Assembly (NCBI GenBank): GCA_011773795.1 | Contig: WVWW01000001.1 | Location: forward strand, 6,975-15,643 | Origin: Acidobacteriota bacterium | GTDB taxonomy: Bacteria; Acidobacteriota; Polarisedimenticolia; Polarisedimenticolales; Polarisedimenticolaceae | DNA: 8,669 nt | Direction of reading: 5' to 3' | Shown: piece after piece, positions 1 through 6,660 of the stretch | Layout: each line of letters begins with the position of its first letter | How positions within the stretch are numbered: position 1 is the stretch's first letter | Position numbers and translations under genes: made by a program | Notes under the pieces: model-generated | Told to the model about the DNA's origin: nothing | What the model saw: the letters and a program-made list of their open reading frames with translations, nothing else | Databases searched by the model: none

Positions 1-312
1 ACGTTGTGCGACTGGAAGGCCTACACGCCGGTCCAGCAGATCCACCGTAGCTACGTGAACGGCCGGCCGGTTCAGATGTTGATGGGCAAACATGCCATCA
101 CGGAGCGTAGCCCGGAGGCGCCCGACGAGGTCTTCTTCCGCTCTCGAGGCGACGGCCGGCTCGAACTGCTCGGATATTCGCGGACCTACAAAGGTCGCAG
201 CGTGACGGTCAGCTTCCAGAAACAAGACTTTCCACGTCCGGTGGACCATCGCCTGGCACGGGCGAGCAAGACCGACGATCTCCTGATCGGTTTGAAGGCG
301 AGACCCCACTAA
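1..312 (+). CDS. 3' end of an unrecognised protein gene (partial)
   Basis: The frame is open from the first base of the window and ends at TAA (310-312), so this is the C-terminal part of a longer protein. The first in-frame start-like codon is a TTG at position 4, but it has no visible ribosome binding site, so I treat it as internal. About 103 residues are visible. They are mixed basic and polar, with strand-like stretches (VTVSFQKQDF near the C-terminus) and a basic tail (LIGLKARPH). I see no transmembrane segment, cysteine motif or catalytic signature, and I do not recognise the family. A strong rho-independent terminator begins 16 bases past the stop, which supports this as a real, transcribed gene and the last of its transcript. 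Coding status is fairly sure; function is unknown. Confidence 0.7.
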   Translation, partial: TLCDWKAYTPVQQIHRSYVNGRPVQMLMGKHAITERSPEAPDEVFFRSRGDGRLELLGYSRTYKGRSVTVSFQKQDFPRPVDHRLARASKTDDLLIGLKARPH

Positions 313-328
313 CTCGCCCCCCCAAGGT

Positions 329-374
329 GGCCGGTCCGGGCAACGAGGGTAGAGCCCGGACCGGCCCTTTTTTT
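329..374 (+). terminator. Rho-independent terminator
   Basis: A perfect 13 bp GC-rich inverted repeat (GGCCGGTCCGGGC at 329-341, its complement at 354-366) encloses a 12-base loop. After one C it is followed by a run of seven T (368-374). This is a textbook intrinsic terminator for the rightward gene ending at 312. Read leftward, the hairpin is followed by G-rich sequence rather than T, so it should act mainly in the + direction. Confidence 0.93.
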
Positions 375-392
375 GTGTTCGATTCCGAACAC
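375..392. repeat. Second hairpin between convergent genes
   Basis: A perfect 7 bp inverted repeat (GTGTTCG at 375-381, CGAACAC at 386-392) with a four-base loop directly follows the T-run of the terminator. It lies 28 bases downstream of the stop of the leftward SYLF gene. In the leftward direction it is followed by an A-run rather than a T-run, so it is not a canonical terminator for that gene. It could stabilise a 3' end or help block read-through between the two convergent units. Confidence 0.45.
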
Positions 393-419
393 CGCGGCCC
401 GGGATCGGAGGCGCTGGGC

Positions 420-986
420 CTAACGGTTCAGCTTCTTGTGCTTCCAGTACTTGGTGCCGGAGACGTCGGCCTGCGCCATCAGCCCCTTGTTCGTGACCTG
501 GAACACGGCGACGCCGTTGTTGAACGACGCCGTCTCGTTGGCGCCCTTCGTTCCGGCCGCGGCGTTGGCGTTGGCGTCCGCCGCCCAGCCTTTGTTGACG
601 AAGCGGTCGAACGCCTTCTGGGTCTCGAAGAAGAAGACGACCTGGTAGGACTGTCCGCCGAGCCCGAGGCCGATACCGCCGGTGCCCATCTTCATGTAGG
701 TGCGCTGGCCGGTCGAGCTGTTCACGGCGACTCCGATGCCGCCGCCACCGGACAGCAAAAAGGCGACCTTGACACTATCGAACACGGCGAACCCGACAGC
801 CCTATCGGCCAACGCATTCGCCTGGGCGTTCTCGGTCAAAACGGTTTGCAGGGTATCCCGAGCCATCTGATCGATCGCGGCTCGCTTTGCAGCTCGCTTG
901 TCGATCTTGGTCGGTGCCTCCTGCGCGACCGCGACGGTGGAGAAGGCCAGGAGTAGGCATAGCATGACGCTGCCGAGGGTTTTCAT
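420..986 (-). CDS. Exported SYLF-domain (YSC84-related) protein
   Basis: A 188-residue protein with an N-terminal Sec signal peptide: MK, a hydrophobic core at residues 4-20, and a signal peptidase I site AVA21|Q. There is no lipobox. A basic, Ala-rich helix follows (about 27-60), then a SYLF/YSC84-like domain (about 60-188). The Gly-rich cores GGGGIGVAV (80-88) and GTGGIGLGLGGQ (101-112) and the run VVFFFETQKAFDRF (116-129) are typical of that family. SYLF domains in eukaryotes bind phosphoinositides. Bacterial exported members are usually annotated as lipid-binding but have no clear function, so a periplasmic or membrane-associated role is inference. I chose ATG at 986 because AGGAG lies 8 bases upstream and the signal peptide starts there; the frame can extend to 1079 but that adds an unlikely N-terminus. 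The gene appears monocistronic. A possible -10 (TATCAT, complement of 1054-1059) lies upstream without a convincing -35. Confidence 0.88.
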   Translation of the reverse strand: MKTLGSVMLCLLLAFSTVAVAQEAPTKIDKRAAKRAAIDQMARDTLQTVLTENAQANALADRAVGFAVFDSVKVAFLLSGGGGIGVAVNSSTGQRTYMKMGTGGIGLGLGGQSYQVVFFFETQKAFDRFVNKGWAADANANAAAGTKGANETASFNNGVAVFQVTNKGLMAQADVSGTKYWKHKKLNR

Positions 987-1156
987 CGTCTGCTCCTCTT
1001 GTGTCGGACGGGGTCGGTCCCCATGTGGACCGCTCTCGACGGCCACGTAGAAGATGATAGCCCGCCGCCGGAGAAACAAGTAACGCTCCTCCGCAGCGCA
1101 CGCCGGCGTTGAGTTTGGGGAAACCGGCGAGCCGTTCAGGCTGTTTTTCCGGGCTT

Positions 1157-1960
1157 TTACTCTCTCACGAAGACGAAGTCGCGGGTCGCCGATTCACCGT
1201 CGGCTACCGTGACCTGGGCCGTGAGCGTGCCCAGCCTTTCGTGCACCGCCTCGATCTCGTAGTCTCCCGCGGGAAGCCCGTCGAGCGAGAAGCCGCCGTC
1301 GGTTCCCGTCACCCCATGGAACGGGTGCGAGAACACGCCGACCCAGGCGCCCATCCAGGGATGCACGTCGCACTTGATCTTGAAGATCTCTTCCTTGTCG
1401 AACACGTACTCGCTCGTCGTGACCGCCGCGGGCATGGCCCGGTTGAACGGCGTGTTGAGCTTGGGCAACCCGTGTACGTTGTGCAACAGCCCGTCGGAAT
1501 TGAGGATGTTGAACGTCTGCCCGGTCTGCACCGTGGTCACGTGGGGCGTGTAGCGGCAGCCCTGCTGGTCCAGCACGACCGCGTCGGCCGGGGTCGGGTA
1601 GGCGCCGCCGCCGTGACCGGACTTCACGTAGACGATCACGTTGCCGAGGGCGTTGTTCTCGCCGAGCACCAGGACCTCCGGCATGACGGCATCGCTATGC
1701 ATCTTCGCGCAGCCGGGATCGGCTTCCATCCGGAGCGGCGGCAGGTTGGGGACCTCGCCGTCGTAGCGGATGCTTCCGGAGATCGACGCGGTTCCGGTTG
1801 CGCCCGTCGTTGCCTCGGGCGCGGCCGTCGAGGGCGACGACGGTGTCGAGGGCGCGGGTTCCGCCGTCGTCCCACCCCCGTCTTCGGAAGAACCACCACA
1901 AGCCACGACAAAAGCCAACAGGAGCACCGCACCGGTGCCCAGCCATCGTTTCTCGGACAT
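1157..1960 (-). CDS. Lipoprotein with amicyanin-like copper site and carboxypeptidase-regulatory-like domain
   Basis: A 267-residue lipoprotein. A signal peptide with basic n-region ends in lipobox VVAC, making Cys21 the lipidated residue. A low-complexity Gly/Ser/Thr/Pro/Ala linker (22-58) would hold the domain off the membrane. Residues 59-215 resemble the cupredoxin-like domain of proteins often annotated as methylamine utilization proteins. HNVH (160-163) and CDVHPWM (197-203) reproduce the amicyanin ligand motifs, so His160, Cys197, His200 and Met203 would bind a type 1 copper. Cys84 and Cys135 could form a disulfide. Residues 216-267 (GTDGGFSLDGLPAGDYEIEAVHE, quoted in part: GGFSLDGLPAGDYEI) look like a transthyretin-fold carboxypeptidase-regulatory domain. 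Inferred role: periplasmic electron carrier or redox partner. The start is firm: AGGAG sits 9 bases upstream of ATG. No methylamine dehydrogenase or cytochrome gene is in view, so the partner is unknown. Confidence 0.88.
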   Translation of the reverse strand: MSEKRWLGTGAVLLLAFVVACGGSSEDGGGTTAEPAPSTPSSPSTAAPEATTGATGTASISGSIRYDGEVPNLPPLRMEADPGCAKMHSDAVMPEVLVLGENNALGNVIVYVKSGHGGGAYPTPADAVVLDQQGCRYTPHVTTVQTGQTFNILNSDGLLHNVHGLPKLNTPFNRAMPAAVTTSEYVFDKEEIFKIKCDVHPWMGAWVGVFSHPFHGVTGTDGGFSLDGLPAGDYEIEAVHERLGTLTAQVTVADGESATRDFVFVRE

Positions 1961-1982
1961 TTTGAAATCTCCTAAGGGATTC

Positions 1983-2014
1983 GGCCCACGGGCTTCATTC
2001 TAGCCCGCGTGGCC
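1983..2014. promoter_or_regulatory. Imperfect hairpin with possible -10 box in divergent intergenic region
   Basis: GGCCCACGGGC (1983-1993) and GCCCGCGTGGCC (2003-2014) form an inverted repeat of about ten pairs with small bulges around a nine-base loop. On the minus strand the loop holds TAGAAT (complement of 1997-2002), one mismatch from the sigma-70 -10 consensus, 37 bases upstream of the lipoprotein ATG. The -35 position has only a poor match (TGTGCA, 17-base spacing). It may be the lipoprotein promoter, an operator or a 5' leader hairpin. This rests on motif appearance only. Confidence 0.3.
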
Positions 2015-2056
2015 GGGAGTGCACACCCGACGTCCCGGGGCGGTATGCTCTCCGGA

Positions 2057-2632
2057 ATGGCCCTGGAAGAACTATTAAAAGAAGTGCGCGCGTGCACGGC
2101 CTGCGCCGGCCTCCCTCTGGGCCCCCGCCCGGTCCTGGCAGCGGCGCGCAGTGCGCGGATCCTCGTCGTCGGACAAGCGCCCGGGACGCGCGTCCACGAG
2201 ACGGGGGTTCCGTGGAACGATCCCAGCGGCGATCGACTCCGCTCGTGGATGAATGTCGATCGGGAGACCTTCTACGACACGCGGCGCATCGCGATCGTCC
2301 CGATGGGGTTCTGCTACCCCGGACGCGGCAAGAGCGGGGACCTGCCCCCGCGCCCGGAATGTGCGCCGCTGTGGCACGAGCGCATCCTCCGGGAGCTACC
2401 CCACCTGGAGCTGAAGATCCTTGCGGGCAGCTACGCGCAGGCCCACTACCTCGCCGGGAGGGTCCAGAGGACGCTGACCGAGACCGTCCGTGCCTCCGAG
2501 GAGTACGGGGAGGACACGATCCCGCTCCCGCACCCGAGTCCCCGCAACAACCTGTGGCTCAGAAAGAACCCCTGGTTCGAGGAGCGGCTCGTTCCGCGAC
2601 TTCAATCGAGGGTCCGGGAGCTCCTGGACTAG
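2057..2632 (+). CDS. Uracil-DNA glycosylase superfamily protein, four-cysteine type
   Basis: A 191-residue cytosolic protein, about the size of family 4 uracil-DNA glycosylases. Motif 1 is GQAPG (39-43), followed by a conserved HETGVPWNDPSGDRL stretch (47-61). Motif 2 is PHPSPRN (158-164), with the His-Pro-Ser expected in the loop that contacts DNA and substrate. Four cysteines (C13, C16 in CTAC, C86, C102 in PECAPLW) sit where family 4 enzymes place their [4Fe-4S] ligands, so a cluster is likely. The family excises uracil from DNA for base-excision repair. However, motif 1 has Gln where family 4 has Glu (GEAPG), so catalysis is an inference; this looks like a distinct, widely annotated 'uracil-DNA glycosylase family' subgroup. 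It lacks the KRRIH loop of UdgX. ATG 2057 gives the usual N-terminus; in-frame ATG 2045 and the open frame from 2009 are alternatives, and no start has a strong Shine-Dalgarno site. Confidence 0.85.
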   Translation: MALEELLKEVRACTACAGLPLGPRPVLAAARSARILVVGQAPGTRVHETGVPWNDPSGDRLRSWMNVDRETFYDTRRIAIVPMGFCYPGRGKSGDLPPRPECAPLWHERILRELPHLELKILAGSYAQAHYLAGRVQRTLTETVRASEEYGEDTIPLPHPSPRNNLWLRKNPWFEERLVPRLQSRVRELLD

Positions 2633-2640
2633 TTCGATCC

Positions 2641-2655
2641 GTCCGCCGGCCGGAC
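2641..2655. repeat. Small inverted repeat between convergent genes
   Basis: GTCCG (2641-2645) and CGGAC (2651-2655) flank a five-base GC spacer in the 22 bp gap between the glycosylase-like gene and egtD. It touches the last base of the egtD stop codon. It has no T-run on either side, so it is at best a weak part of a bidirectional transcript end. Confidence 0.25.
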
Positions 2656-3614
2656 TAGGCGACGAGCAGGAAGATCGAGAACAGCTCGTCCGGATCCGTC
2701 CAGGCGACCTCGCAGCGAAATCCCGCACGCAGCGCGAGCGCGGCAAACTCGTCGGGATCGTACTTGTAAGAGTTCTCCGTGTGGATGCGCTCTCCGGAGC
2801 GGAACCCGACCCGGGTTCCCGCGACCCGGACGACCTGCTCGGTCGTGCTCTCGAGGAACATCTGGATGCAGCCGAGCGAGTCGTTGTACAGCGCCACGTG
2901 CTCGAACTTCGCGGGATCGAAGTTGCCGTCGAGCGTCCGGTTGAGGTGGAGCAAGATGTTGAGGTTGAACTCCGCGGTGACGCCGGCGGAATCGTTGTAG
3001 GCGGCCTCGAGGATCCCCCGGTCCTTCTTGCGGTCGACTCCGATCAGCAACCGGCCGCCCGGTTCGACGAGATCCGCGATGCGCGCGAGAAAGTCGAGAG
3101 CGTCCTCGGGCTCGAAGTTGCCGATGCTCGATCCCGGAAAGAACACCACGCGCGGCGCCGATCCGATGACGGGTGGAAGCGAGAACTCGTCGGTGAAGTC
3201 AGCGCAGGTCGGGTACACCTTGAGCCAGGGGAAGTCCGCGCACAGAGCTCGCGCCGTGGATTCGAGCTGCCGGTTCGAGATGTCGACCGGAACGTAGCTG
3301 TCCGGTTTCAAGCGCTCGAGCAGGAGCCGGATCTTGCGGCTCGCGCCGCTGCCGTACTCGATGAGACAGGCGCCGTCGCCGACGCGATCGGCGATCTCGT
3401 CGCGACGGGTCTCGAGCAGCGCGATCTCCGTGCGCGTGAGGTAATACTCGGGAAGCGCTGTGATCCGTTCGAACAGGCGCGCGCCCGCCTCGTCGTAGAA
3501 GTACTTGGGCGCGAGCCGCTTCGGTCTCGCGACGAGCCCCTCGAGAACCTCCGCGCGCACGTCGACCACGGGCGGCTTCCGATCGTAGAAGCGGTATCGC
3601 GGTTTAGCGGTCAT
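2655..3614 (-). CDS. egtD: L-histidine N-alpha-methyltransferase (ergothioneine biosynthesis)
   Basis: EgtD transfers three methyl groups from S-adenosylmethionine to the alpha-amino group of histidine, giving hercynine, the first step to ergothioneine. The 319-residue length matches the family (about 320). Visible motifs: KYFYDEAGARLFERI (37-51), PEYYLTRTE (55-63), the SAM-binding EYGSGASRK (86-94) with the acidic PVDIS (109-113), PGSSIGNF (160-167) and the C-terminal HTENSYKY (278-285). From memory of the Mycobacterium smegmatis structure, Asn166, Tyr206 and the Glu/Ser pair that hold the histidine substrate are matched here by N166, Y206, E280 and S282. ATG 3614 lies inside the end of egtB (ATGACCGCTAA overlap of 11 bp), so the two are probably translationally coupled; no separate Shine-Dalgarno site is evident. 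The frame is open to 3692, but that extension is antiparallel-free egtB coding sequence in another frame and is not part of the protein. Confidence 0.96.
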   Translation of the reverse strand: MTAKPRYRFYDRKPPVVDVRAEVLEGLVARPKRLAPKYFYDEAGARLFERITALPEYYLTRTEIALLETRRDEIADRVGDGACLIEYGSGASRKIRLLLERLKPDSYVPVDISNRQLESTARALCADFPWLKVYPTCADFTDEFSLPPVIGSAPRVVFFPGSSIGNFEPEDALDFLARIADLVEPGGRLLIGVDRKKDRGILEAAYNDSAGVTAEFNLNILLHLNRTLDGNFDPAKFEHVALYNDSLGCIQMFLESTTEQVVRVAGTRVGFRSGERIHTENSYKYDPDEFAALALRAGFRCEVAWTDPDELFSIFLLVA

Positions 3615-4848
3615 GTGCCAGCCGGATGCCCGAGAACTGCCAGCGGTCGGGCGGGTAGAAGAAGTTGCGATAGCTCGGGCGGACGTGACCATCCGGCGTG
3701 GCGCACGAGCCGCCGCGCAGCACCATCTGGTTGCTCATGAACTTGCCGTTGTACTCGCCGAGCGCCCCGGGTAGCGGCCGGTACCCGGGATACGAACCAT
3801 ACGCGCTCGAAGTCCACTGCCACGCGGCACCCGTCCGCTGATCCAGCCGATCGGCGGACGGGCTTTCGACCGCCGCCTCCCACTCCTGCTCGGTCGGCAG
3901 CCTCGCACCGGCCCAGCGCGAAAACGCATCGGCCTCGTAATAGCTGACGTGAATCACCGGTCGATCGGGGTCCAGCGGCGCCAGTCCCGTCAGGTGGTAC
4001 TCGTACCAGCCGTTCTCCATCCGAAGCCAGTAGAGCGGGGCGGCCCAGCCGGCCCCGGAATGGAGCAAGGACCAGCCGTCGGCAAGCCACAGCTCGGGGC
4101 GCGAATAGCCGTCGTCCTGCATGAACGCCAGGTACTCGCCGTTGGTCACCAGGCGGTCCGCAAGCGCGTACGACCCGAGGAAGACCCGATGTCGCGGCGT
4201 CTCGTTGTCGAACACGAACCCCGTGTCGGGTGTGGCCCCGATCTCCAAGACCCCGCCATCGAATTCAACGGAGCACGCCTCCCGCTTCCGGGCAGCCGGG
4301 GCCACCGGCCCGTCGGGGTAGACCGGGTAAAGCGGGTTGTGTCCGAAATTGTATTTCAGGTCGGTCAGCAACAGCTCCTGGTGCTGCTGTTCGTGGTGCA
4401 AGCCGAGGATCGTACGGGCCTCGACCGCGGCGTCCGGAGCCTCGAGCAACGATTCCATCGCGCGATCGACGTGGGCCCGGTACTCGCGAACCTCATCGAC
4501 CGTGGGGCGGGAGAGGTTGCCGCGCTGGGGCCGCGGGAACTGGCGGCCGACACCGTTGTAATAAGAATTGTAGAGATACTCGAATTCGTCGCGGAACGGG
4601 CGGTAGCCCTCGACGCGAGGCTTCAGCAGGAAGGTCTCGAAAAACCACGTGGTGTGCGCCAGATGCCACTTGGGCGGGCTGGCGTCGGGCATCGGCTGAA
4701 CGCCGTAATCCTCGATGGCCAGCGGTTCGCACAGCCGCAGGGACCGGTCTCGCACGCGGAGGTACCGCTGAGCGAGCGTGCTGGTTTCGGTCCCGACCGT
4801 CAAAGGATCCCCTGGAAGCGTTTCGACCCGTGCGGGCAACCCTAACAT
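3604..4848 (-). CDS. egtB: Hercynine oxygenase / sulfoxide synthase (ergothioneine biosynthesis)
   Basis: EgtB is a cytosolic non-heme iron enzyme that uses O2 to form a C-S bond on hercynine, giving a sulfoxide precursor of ergothioneine. The 414-residue protein has an N-terminal DinB-like domain (about 25-165). The expected iron ligands are His65 (in WHLAHTTWFFE) and His152 and His156 (in HHEQQHQE). A C-terminal formylglycine-generating-enzyme-like domain (about 185-414) follows, with LPTEQEWEAAV and a VLRGGSCATPDGHVRPSYRN-type terminal block. The NSYYNGVG segment carries Tyr96-Tyr97, resembling the tyrosine pair reported for Chloracidobacterium thermophilum EgtB, a cysteine-using type. This fits the lack of egtA and egtC nearby. 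I chose ATG 4848; a TTG six codons upstream (4866) is also possible, and neither has a strong ribosome binding site. It is first in a two-gene operon with egtD. Confidence 0.95.
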   Translation of the reverse strand: MLGLPARVETLPGDPLTVGTETSTLAQRYLRVRDRSLRLCEPLAIEDYGVQPMPDASPPKWHLAHTTWFFETFLLKPRVEGYRPFRDEFEYLYNSYYNGVGRQFPRPQRGNLSRPTVDEVREYRAHVDRAMESLLEAPDAAVEARTILGLHHEQQHQELLLTDLKYNFGHNPLYPVYPDGPVAPAARKREACSVEFDGGVLEIGATPDTGFVFDNETPRHRVFLGSYALADRLVTNGEYLAFMQDDGYSRPELWLADGWSLLHSGAGWAAPLYWLRMENGWYEYHLTGLAPLDPDRPVIHVSYYEADAFSRWAGARLPTEQEWEAAVESPSADRLDQRTGAAWQWTSSAYGSYPGYRPLPGALGEYNGKFMSNQMVLRGGSCATPDGHVRPSYRNFFYPPDRWQFSGIRLAHDR

Positions 4849-4866
4849 GCAACCGCATTCGGTCAA

Positions 4867-4970
4867 AACCGGGGTCCCGTGTCCGATTCCACGACACTCC
4901 GGATCACGTTTGTGACTCCACCGGATACCAAAAAGGGAAAGCGCCTTGAACCCGGGACGGGGACGACCCC
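4867..4970. other. Divergent intergenic region, egtB / DUF1800 operon
   Basis: This short spacer lies between the leftward egtB-egtD pair and the rightward DUF1800 cluster, so promoters for both should be in or near it. I see no -35/-10 pair good enough to place. A small TCAC-GTTT-GTGA inverted repeat occurs at 4904-4915. It is too short to call an operator. GGGGA at 4959-4963 could serve weakly as a ribosome binding site for the ATG at 4971. Confidence 0.4.
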
Positions 4971-6647
4971 ATGTTTTGGGCCATGCGCCCGTGGCACATC
5001 ATTTGCGTTATCCGCTCGCTCATGTTTCGGAAATCCACTACACACACGTGTCGGATGGCTGTCGTGTCTGTGGCCCTCCTGCTGTCTTGCGTCACGTCGT
5101 TCGCACTGTCGCAGGAGCCGCTGACTCCACGCCGGGCGTCCCGTTTCCTCGCCCAGGCCACGCTTGGAGCCGACTGGGAAGAGATTCAGCGCACCGCGCA
5201 GCTCGGCCTCGAAGGCTGGCTCGAAGAGCAGTTCCAGCGACCGGCCGGCTATCACGAGCCGTTACTGCAGGCGTTGGAGAACGGCGGCGTGGTGCTCGAC
5301 TCGAGCACCCGGCGGGCGGTCTGGTGGCAGCAGGTGATGGAGTCTCCCGACCTGCTACGCCAGCGCGTCGCGCTCGCCCTCAGTGAGATCTATGTCGTCT
5401 CCGACAACGTCACAGCCGTCGACGACAACGTGCTGGGCACCGCGAACTACTACGACATGCTGCTGCGGCACTCGTTCGGCAACTTCCGCGACCTGCTGCG
5501 CGACGTCACGCTGCACCCGATCATGGGAGCCTACCTCAGCCATCTGCGCAACGAGCGCTCGGACCCATCGAGGGGTCGCTTCCCCGACGAGAACTACGCC
5601 CGCGAGATCATGCAGCTGTTCTCGATCGGTCTGTTCGAGCTCAACATCGACGGGACGCTGCAGCTCGACGGCAGCGGCAACGCGATCCCGACCTACGACA
5701 ACGACGACATCACCGAGTTCGCCAAGATCTTCACCGGCCTGTCCTTCGACAGCGCGTTTCCGGATTTTCGCAACGGCCTGCCGGTCTGGAACCGGCCGAT
5801 GGAGATGTACCAGCCGTACCACGAGCCCGGTGAGAAACTCCTGCTGCGAGGCCATTACGTGCCGCCGAGCCAGACGGGTCTCGCGGACATCGACTCGGCG
5901 ATCGACAATCTGTTCAACCACCCCAACGTCGGACCGTTCCTCGCGCGCAGGCTGATCCAGCGGATGGTGACCTCGAACCCGTCCCCGGCCTACATCCGCC
6001 GCGTTGCCGAGACATTCAACAACAACGGAAACAACGTGCGGGGCGACATGAAGGCGGTCGTCCGTGCGGTGTTGCTCGATCCCGAAGCGCGCACCTGGCC
6101 GACCGCAGCGTTCTCGGTCGAAGGGAGACTGCGGGAATCGTTCCTGCGCCGCGTGCACCTCGCGCGTTCGTTCAATGCGGCCAATCTCACCAACGACTAT
6201 CCGATCGACGACGGTAACGCCCCGGTCAACTTCGGCCAGCGACCGATGAGCTCACCGACGGTGTTCAACTTCTTCCTGCCCGACCATCAGCCGCAAGGCG
6301 AGATCGGGGACCGCGGGCTTTACGCACCCGAGTTCCAGATCATCACCGCGGTGACCGCGATCGCCAGCGCCGACGACCTCGAGTCGCAGATCACCGGCGG
6401 GATGAACTCGGCCCCGATGAACCCGCTCGCCGTCGTACGACTCGATCTGAGCGACGAAGTTGCGCTGGCGCCGAACGTCACCGCCCTGATCGATCGTCTC
6501 GATTTGCTGTTGACCTACGGGAACATGAGCGGGGAGATGCGCCAGATCCTGGTGGAGAACGTCTCGCGGCTGTCGGACCCGGTCGAGCGCGCGCAGATGG
6601 CGCTGTACCTGATCTCGATCTCGCCCGAGTACGCGGTGATTCAGTAA
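4971..6647 (+). CDS. DUF1800 family exported protein
   Basis: A 558-residue protein matching the DUF1800 family along its length. It has an opening PLTPRRASRFLAQATLGAD (about 51-69), the signature DENYAREIMQLFSIGLFELN (206-225), a DITEFAKIFTGLSF block, NVGPFLARRLIQRMVTSNPS and a late FGQRPMSSPTVFNFF segment. DUF1800 proteins almost always sit next to a DUF1501 gene, as here, and have no established biochemical role. A Sec-type hydrophobic core (MAVVSVALLLSCVTSFALSQ) begins at codon 29, so export to the periplasm or surface is likely. The start is uncertain: ATG 4971 has a weak GGGGA seven bases upstream but gives a long n-region. ATG 5022 (541 residues, n-region FRKSTTHTCR) gives a more normal signal peptide, and ATG 5055 is also possible. 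It ends 13 bp before the DUF1501 start, so the two are very probably co-transcribed. Confidence 0.92.
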   Translation: MFWAMRPWHIICVIRSLMFRKSTTHTCRMAVVSVALLLSCVTSFALSQEPLTPRRASRFLAQATLGADWEEIQRTAQLGLEGWLEEQFQRPAGYHEPLLQALENGGVVLDSSTRRAVWWQQVMESPDLLRQRVALALSEIYVVSDNVTAVDDNVLGTANYYDMLLRHSFGNFRDLLRDVTLHPIMGAYLSHLRNERSDPSRGRFPDENYAREIMQLFSIGLFELNIDGTLQLDGSGNAIPTYDNDDITEFAKIFTGLSFDSAFPDFRNGLPVWNRPMEMYQPYHEPGEKLLLRGHYVPPSQTGLADIDSAIDNLFNHPNVGPFLARRLIQRMVTSNPSPAYIRRVAETFNNNGNNVRGDMKAVVRAVLLDPEARTWPTAAFSVEGRLRESFLRRVHLARSFNAANLTNDYPIDDGNAPVNFGQRPMSSPTVFNFFLPDHQPQGEIGDRGLYAPEFQIITAVTAIASADDLESQITGGMNSAPMNPLAVVRLDLSDEVALAPNVTALIDRLDLLLTYGNMSGEMRQILVENVSRLSDPVERAQMALYLISISPEYAVIQ

Positions 6648-6660
6648 ACCGGAGACCTCG

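Noticed and set aside
327..956. Long rightward open frame opposite the SYLF gene
   Set aside because: It is antisense to a gene with a signal peptide, ribosome binding site and recognised domain. The Arg/Val/Gly-rich translation is typical of a high-GC shadow frame.
1131..1152. AGCC-GTTCA-GGCT followed by GTTTTT near the end of the lipoprotein gene as a terminator
   Set aside because: The stem is only four pairs and the T-run lies on the plus strand, whereas the nearby genes run leftward.
1109..1975. 288-codon rightward frame opposite the copper lipoprotein
   Set aside because: The composition is dominated by Arg, Gly, Val and His with no domain or signal. The opposite strand has clear family motifs.
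2490..3740. 416-codon rightward frame opposite egtD
   Set aside because: It is a shadow of egtD and of the ends of neighbouring genes. It starts inside the glycosylase-like gene and has no motif.
3949..4845. 298-codon rightward frame opposite egtB
   Set aside because: EgtB is unambiguous on the minus strand, and this translation shows no family features.
4904..4915. TCAC-GTTT-GTGA palindrome as a CRP/FNR-type site upstream of egtB and DUF1800
   Set aside because: The half-sites are only four bases with a four-base spacer, and the orientation is the reverse of a TGTGA...TCACA site. It is expected by chance.
5355..6158. 267-codon leftward frame opposite the DUF1800 gene
   Set aside because: It is a high-GC antisense shadow; the plus strand carries the conserved DUF1800 signature over the same bases.
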